Source: Gnetum montanum
Lineage: Eukaryota > Streptophyta > Gnetopsida > Gnetales > Gnetaceae
Direction: 5' to 3'
Length of the DNA stretch: 64,000 nt
Assembly (NCBI GenBank): GCA_015680685.1
Contig: MNCI01038110.1
Location: forward strand, 575,455 to 639,454
Made by a program: the position numbers and the translations under genes
Notes under the pieces: generated by a model
Database searches by the model: none
What the model saw: the letters and a program-made list of their open reading frames with translations, nothing else
Told to the model about the DNA's origin: nothing
In this document: positions 59,538-64,000 of the stretch, piece by piece
Layout of the letters: every line of letters starts with the position of its first letter
Numbering within the stretch: the stretch's first letter is position 1

Positions 59538-62500
59538 ATGAACCTAGATCAACCTTCCATGTTAGTGTCTAACACACTTGACACCTTCACAATTCATCTA
59601 GAGTATGCCATGCTTAGCCACGAATAATACAACTTTGTTTGTGCCAAAATCCAAGTAGGGTTGCCCTGTGGATAGCCTTGATATAAAGGCAAAACAGGAA
59701 TTTGAATGAATCCATATAGATAGACAAGAGTACATCCCTTTCTCATTTGACATAATCCTACTCATGGAGTCCTATCACCAATTGTTGTCCCAACTCATCC
59801 ATGAAAATAAGCATGACATAGGGACCAACTACAATGAAGTCTCACAGGAAGAAGAAGATAAGTTCAAAGCTTGCTTTGAATGTTAGAGCCCCCTTTACAT
59901 CTTCCAATAACCATTTCCTAGTATGACCCCTCCATTTACCTTTCCCTTTGTAGCATCCCAACTTACTTAGCCATCTTTACCAATGGTAACCATGCTTGCC
60001 CAACCCTATGTTCATGTAGGGACCATCTCTAGGTCCCAAACGACTCAAGCAACCTACATCTTGCCTATTTCATCAATGCCCTTAGTGTTAGTCCAACCCA
60101 CACATGTGTGGCCTACCCCAGTCATTGTGCCCATAGCACAACCAAAGCATCAACTACATTGAGTGGCTTTGCAACCAACAATTTCGCCTTATGTCATGCA
60201 ACCAACACAATTAGCTAGCACATCATAGAACTTGGATTATGCATTCTATCTTATCCAAAGTTTAATAGAGGAATTCAAGCAACTCAAGGCTACTTCTTCT
60301 AAAACCATCAAGGTGGTGGACTTATAGTAGGAAAATCTCATAATTCCTATGGTCCCACCACTAACTTTGCCAATTGGGGTCCCACTACCTCAACTCATCA
60401 AATAAAATGCTAAAGGGGATCCAAATGTAGACTTGGTCACATTTAGGTCAAAGTGCTTGCTACTACAAGCATGGCTACATGCCATCATGCATGTATTTCG
60501 CATGTCACTTATGGATAAAGCTATAGATTGGTACCACATGCTACCCAGGGCTCTATTTCCTCCCTAGAGAACCTTCTAAGCTAGTTTGTCACGTGCTTTA
60601 GGTACAACCTAAAACCTGAAGTAACCTTGGATGAGCTTATGCAAATTAAGCAGGGCCACCTAGAGCCTATTCACAAGTTTATCTAACACTAGAGCACAAC
60701 ATTGCAAGAAATCTGTGAGCCAATCATATAGACACATATCTTGGCCATCTTCAAGGGTGTAATTAATGACTTTATCAAGTCAAAAATATATTACTTGGCC
60801 CCAAAATTTTCAAGCCAAGCCTTTGCTTAAACAAAGAGCATCAAAGAAGTAACATAAGCAAGCAATGTCCTAACCTATGTGGCCTATAGAAACCAACATG
60901 CAAAGAAGTAAAATGAAATAGTAACAATGGTAGCAACCAACTAGGTCCTGACAGCTAAGTAGCCCAAAGCCCTAGCATATAAAGCCACCAACTCTAGTGC
61001 CCAGGAAACTACTACACCTAAAATAGTAGTGGTCATAGAACAAGCCACTTCAAGGCCCAACTTTGAGTGCAAGGACCACTCAAAGCATATCCCATTTTCC
61101 ATAAAACCTTCATAGCTACTCATTCAACTATTGAAAGCGGAGAAAATCCAACAAAAATGAGTGTCAAAGATTGCTCATCAATGACATGATAGGTACTATG
61201 AACTACTAAGAAATCCTACCTCAGTAGTATCAAATGAGCCTTGGTCCCAAAAGATGTTTGACTGGACCAATTCTATCATTACCACTAGATGTTTGGATAC
61301 AACATAGGCTTCTATTGGGCTTTGCAAGATGATCTACAAAGAATGAGAGATAGGGATGCACTAGTGCTCGATGCAATGAGCCAATTCAATGTGGATGATG
61401 TTTCCTACATCATCAACAACATCAATGTAGGTGGCAAGTCCAAACAAGTGTTGAAGCCTTTCATAGTCTAAGTGCCTCCTAGCAGCACAAAGGTCCTTGT
61501 GGGATTCCATAACTTTGAGGCCCTCCTTCATGGTTATAGTGCCACTATAGGCATCCACAACATTCTTCATGGTTAGGGTCTCAAAGCAACCATACACTAA
61601 GACATTAAATTAGTAGTCATTGTCTACTAAGACATTAAACTAGTAGCCATCATCTTCTATGACATTAAATTGGCATACCAAAAAAACAATTGCACAACCA
61701 CCATTTGTTGTCAAGGTGCCACAATGTGCTAACTCCACAACAATAACTTCACAACAAGTATTTGTCATTAGGGTTCCACAACGTGCTAGCCTTGCATCTC
61801 ACTGAAGCCATATAGTGGGTAACATATCGGTTTCATCTCCTCCAAGGGCCAACCCCACTAGCAACATGGGTAGACCCTCCCAATGACAATGCAAGAGGTT
61901 GAATGAGCACCTTGCAAACCAATGGCTAGGAAAAAATGAGATAAAAAAGTGCTTCATCCATCAAAGTTGGTCCCTATTCATATAGTCCCCATGGCTAAAG
62001 CAAAGGCCACAACTAGAAAAGTACAACTTAGCACTAAGGCTCCCAAACAAGCTAAGAAAAATAAGCCTAAGTCCCATCTACGAGAGATCCATCTCTCGAG
62101 ATGCATGGAGGAGGTTAAGGACAACACAACAATTGATGATAAGTTCATTGCAGATGCATTAAACTAGGTGAAACAAATGCTCAAGTAGAATAACATAACA
62201 TTGAGCTTGTATGACCTAGTCATGACCTCAACTACTCTCTAGGAAGCATTGGTTTGGATGTTGTCCTCCATTCCTATTATGGAAGACATCCCTATAGATG
62301 AGAATGCCATTCGTGTGGTGATCTTACCTCTTGAACCACATGAATTGGGTCCAACATCCCTAGCCTTTAGCAACAAGGCAATCAAGATCAACCTTGAATG
62401 AGTGGAGGTCATTACAGCTCCACTATTTATTAGCGTATGTATTGGGTAATGCACAATTCATAGGATGCATGTTGATGTTGGTGCAACAACAAACATAATA

Positions 62501-63094
62501 CTATACATCATTGTTGATAATCTTGTCCTAATAGACAAGATTAGGTCAACAAAAATCTCATATCTAAAATCCTTCAATAGATCATGCATCACCATTAAGG
62601 GTACAATAAACATAACCTTCATGGTAGGGGAGCAGTTCCCCATCTTCATAGAACTCACAATCATAGAGGAAATGCCTAGCTCCAACCTAATATTGGGAAA
62701 ACCCTAGTTGGCCTACTTATAAGCTATTTTCTCTCCAATCCACCAAGAAATCCACCTTCCATATGAAGGTGGTGAAGTCATCATCCATAGTGATAATGTA
62801 GCCCCTCTAGCCATCAATAGCCTTAATGTGGAGCAAGGGCTATAGGTGAAATTTTTTGGTGATGCACATGTGGTAGATAATGCAATGCACAAGGCTAACC
62901 AACCTGAATAAGTAGTGGAAGCTAACAATCCCCCTAGGCCCTATGCATCCCCTAATCCATGCTTGATTAGGAAGCAATTGCATGACCAAGGTAACCCCTT
63001 GGCCTGCACTAGGTGCCTACTTACCCCTTGCTATTATGCATCATGCATTTTTGACTTTCTCTTGCATTGCATTTGTTTATACATTTACATTTAG
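59538..63094 (+). pseudogene. gag-protease of E
   Basis: Starts MNLDQPSMLVSNTLDTF. EYNFVCAKIQVGL, the gag core segment HILAIFKGVINDFIKSKIYYL with LAPKFSSQAF (60740-60830), and YVAYRNQHAKKQNEIV follow the order in D. FECKDHSKHIPFSIKPS is at about 61060. A tandem block at 61590-61680 resembles the 3' UTR minisatellite. The protease has MHVDVGATTNIILYIIVDNL, SYLKSFNRSCITIKGTINI and SSNLILGKP (62465-62710). The tail reads NPCLIRKQLHDQG, as in D. Stop TAG at 63092-63094. Many stops elsewhere; D-V-G replaces the family's D-D-G. Confidence 0.8.
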
Positions 63095-63451
63095 CCTGCT
63101 TGCTTAGTTTACACATTATTTTGGTTTGTTTACGTATCGTTTTGCTTTGTTTACGCATTTACCCACTTAGCTTATGTGTTCACATGAAAATCATTAAAAC
63201 ACATAAAATCATAAAAACTAAAACTACAAAAACAATGACATAGCCTATCATGGCCTTAAACTAGCAATGCTACACAACATGTAGGCCAAAAATGGTCCAC
63301 CATGGCCTTAAATTGGCACCTTGTGGCTCAAAATGGCCTTAAATTAGCATTTGTAGTTTGAAATGGCCCTAAAACTATCATCCTCCATGCCATGGAATGG
63401 CCCAAAACTAGCAAAACATGTGGCTCAAAATGGCATTAAAAAATTGCTACA
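63095..63451 (+). repeat. 3' UTR of E with minisatellite
   Basis: From 63235 to 63445 five or six units repeat: 'atggccttaaactagcaatg', 'atggccttaaattggcacc', 'atggccttaaattagcattt', 'atggcccaaaactagcaaa'. Upstream is a T-rich stretch ('cgcatttacccacttag', 'acgtatcgttttg'). Confidence 0.75.
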
Positions 63452-64000
63452 TGAAACACCCCAAAAATTTGAAGTCATTCTCGCTTCACCAGGTCTTGCA
63501 ATTCATGTAGCAGTATGATAGTTCTTTGGGAGGAGAACGCTCTAAATTCAGGCCAGCTAGTTTAGCAAATTTTCTACTTTTGGTGTAAATAGACTCTATA
63601 GATCATCCTACCTATCTACATAAGTAGTTTACCTAGCCGATAGCCTACTCAAAAATAGTGCACAGATTTGACAACAACGCTCAGGATGCACAAAATAGTT
63701 TGAGAAGTTTTCTAAGTTATGAAGTCTACTATGCTATGCTACGCCCCAGTATGTAGCGTAGCAAGCTTCAAAAAATAATTGCAAAACGAAGTGCCACACT
63801 ATGCTACGCTATGTAGTGTAGTGTAGCATGGCAACAACTATACAACTAGCTCCATCGCCCAACTTCAAGTCCTTCAACAATGTTCCTTTCCATCAGGAAG
63901 TGGCGGACCATGTCTGCTGCTATGCTACGGTGAGCTACATGGTGCAGCAAGGTGTAGCAATCCTGTGGAAGAGATAGAAGGTAGCTTAAAGGGTAGAATC
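63452..64000 (+). repeat. LTR start, presumed 3' LTR of E (incomplete)
   Basis: TGAAACACCCCAAAAATTTG matches the family LTR start. U3 has three units around 'ctatgctacgc...gcgtagca' (63735-63770, 63800-63835, 63915-63960). It differs strongly from the 5' LTR of E, so it may belong to another family 2 element. Confidence 0.55.

Larger units (their letters stand above)
57124..64000 (+). mobile_element. E: family 2 gag-protease retrotransposon, right end cut by window
   Basis: 5' LTR 57124-59142, PBS-like site at 59143, leader, gag-protease (59538-63094), 3' UTR minisatellite, and an LTR beginning at 63452. The internal region is only 4.3 kb and no RT is present. The 5' LTR tail aligns with D ('gtccttatctgatcaaca', 'ttcaaggca'). 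Gag and protease are closest to D. Confidence 0.75.

Noticed and set aside
1-64000. Integrated pararetrovirus or other virus.
   Set aside because: No movement-protein, coat-protein zinc-finger or caulimovirus-type RT motif was seen; all RT and gag motifs fit plant gypsy elements.

Overview
The window looks like nuclear DNA from a plant with a very large, repeat-filled genome, possibly a gymnosperm; the species cannot be read from the sequence. It is AT-rich and poor in CpG, and reading frames are broken mostly by C-to-T-like changes (CAG to TAG, GGA to TGA). Almost all of it is old, nested Ty3/gypsy-type LTR retrotransposon. I see no intact conventional gene, tRNA, rRNA or CRISPR array. The one clear non-transposon piece is a 5'-end fragment of an ESS2/DGCR14-like splicing-factor gene near 28.2-28.6 kb.

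Three element families are present. Family 1 (copies E1, A, B) has 0.8-1.0 kb LTRs bounded by TGATG...CATCA, a U3 packed with GATATC palindromes, and a primer-binding site (PBS) resembling the tRNA-Asp type. It has a gag-protease frame, no visible reverse transcriptase (RT) or integrase, and a third reading frame preceded by a 54-60 nt intron. Family 2 (copies D, E, G1, G2) is Tat/Ogre-like. It has gag-protease only, long LTRs, tandem repeats in leader, U3 and 3' UTR, and, in G1 and G2, a long intron-containing gene on the opposite strand. Family 3 (F, plus LTR piece C) carries gag, protease, an RNase H and then the start of RT, in that unusual order.

Layout: 1-3431 is the 3' end of E1 (+), inserted in the RT of F (-, 3432 to about 7886). 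From about 7887 lies G1 (+), whose 5' LTR is split by D (-, 8089-17179, TSD CATCT). G1 resumes at 17185 with leader, gag-protease (18846-21701) and the antisense gene (25957-22141). C (-) covers roughly 26.2-28.0 kb and the ESS2 fragment follows. G2 (+) begins near 28.9 kb. Its leader is split by B (+, 30403-44691, TSD AATAC/AATAG), and B's own 5' LTR is split by A (-, 31144-38393, TSD TCTGG/TCTAG). G2 resumes with gag-protease (45590-49229) and the antisense gene (55478-50119). E (+) fills 57124 to the end.

How the parts fit: families 1 and 2 encode only capsid protein and protease, so they would need RT and integrase from another element. The most interesting content is the antisense multi-exon gene kept in two copies with matching intron positions, the protease-RNase H-RT order in F, the D-D-G protease motif shared by family 2, and the repeated polypurine-tract-like motif plus mini-intron of family 1. 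All assignments rest on reading the sequence by eye; no database search was possible.
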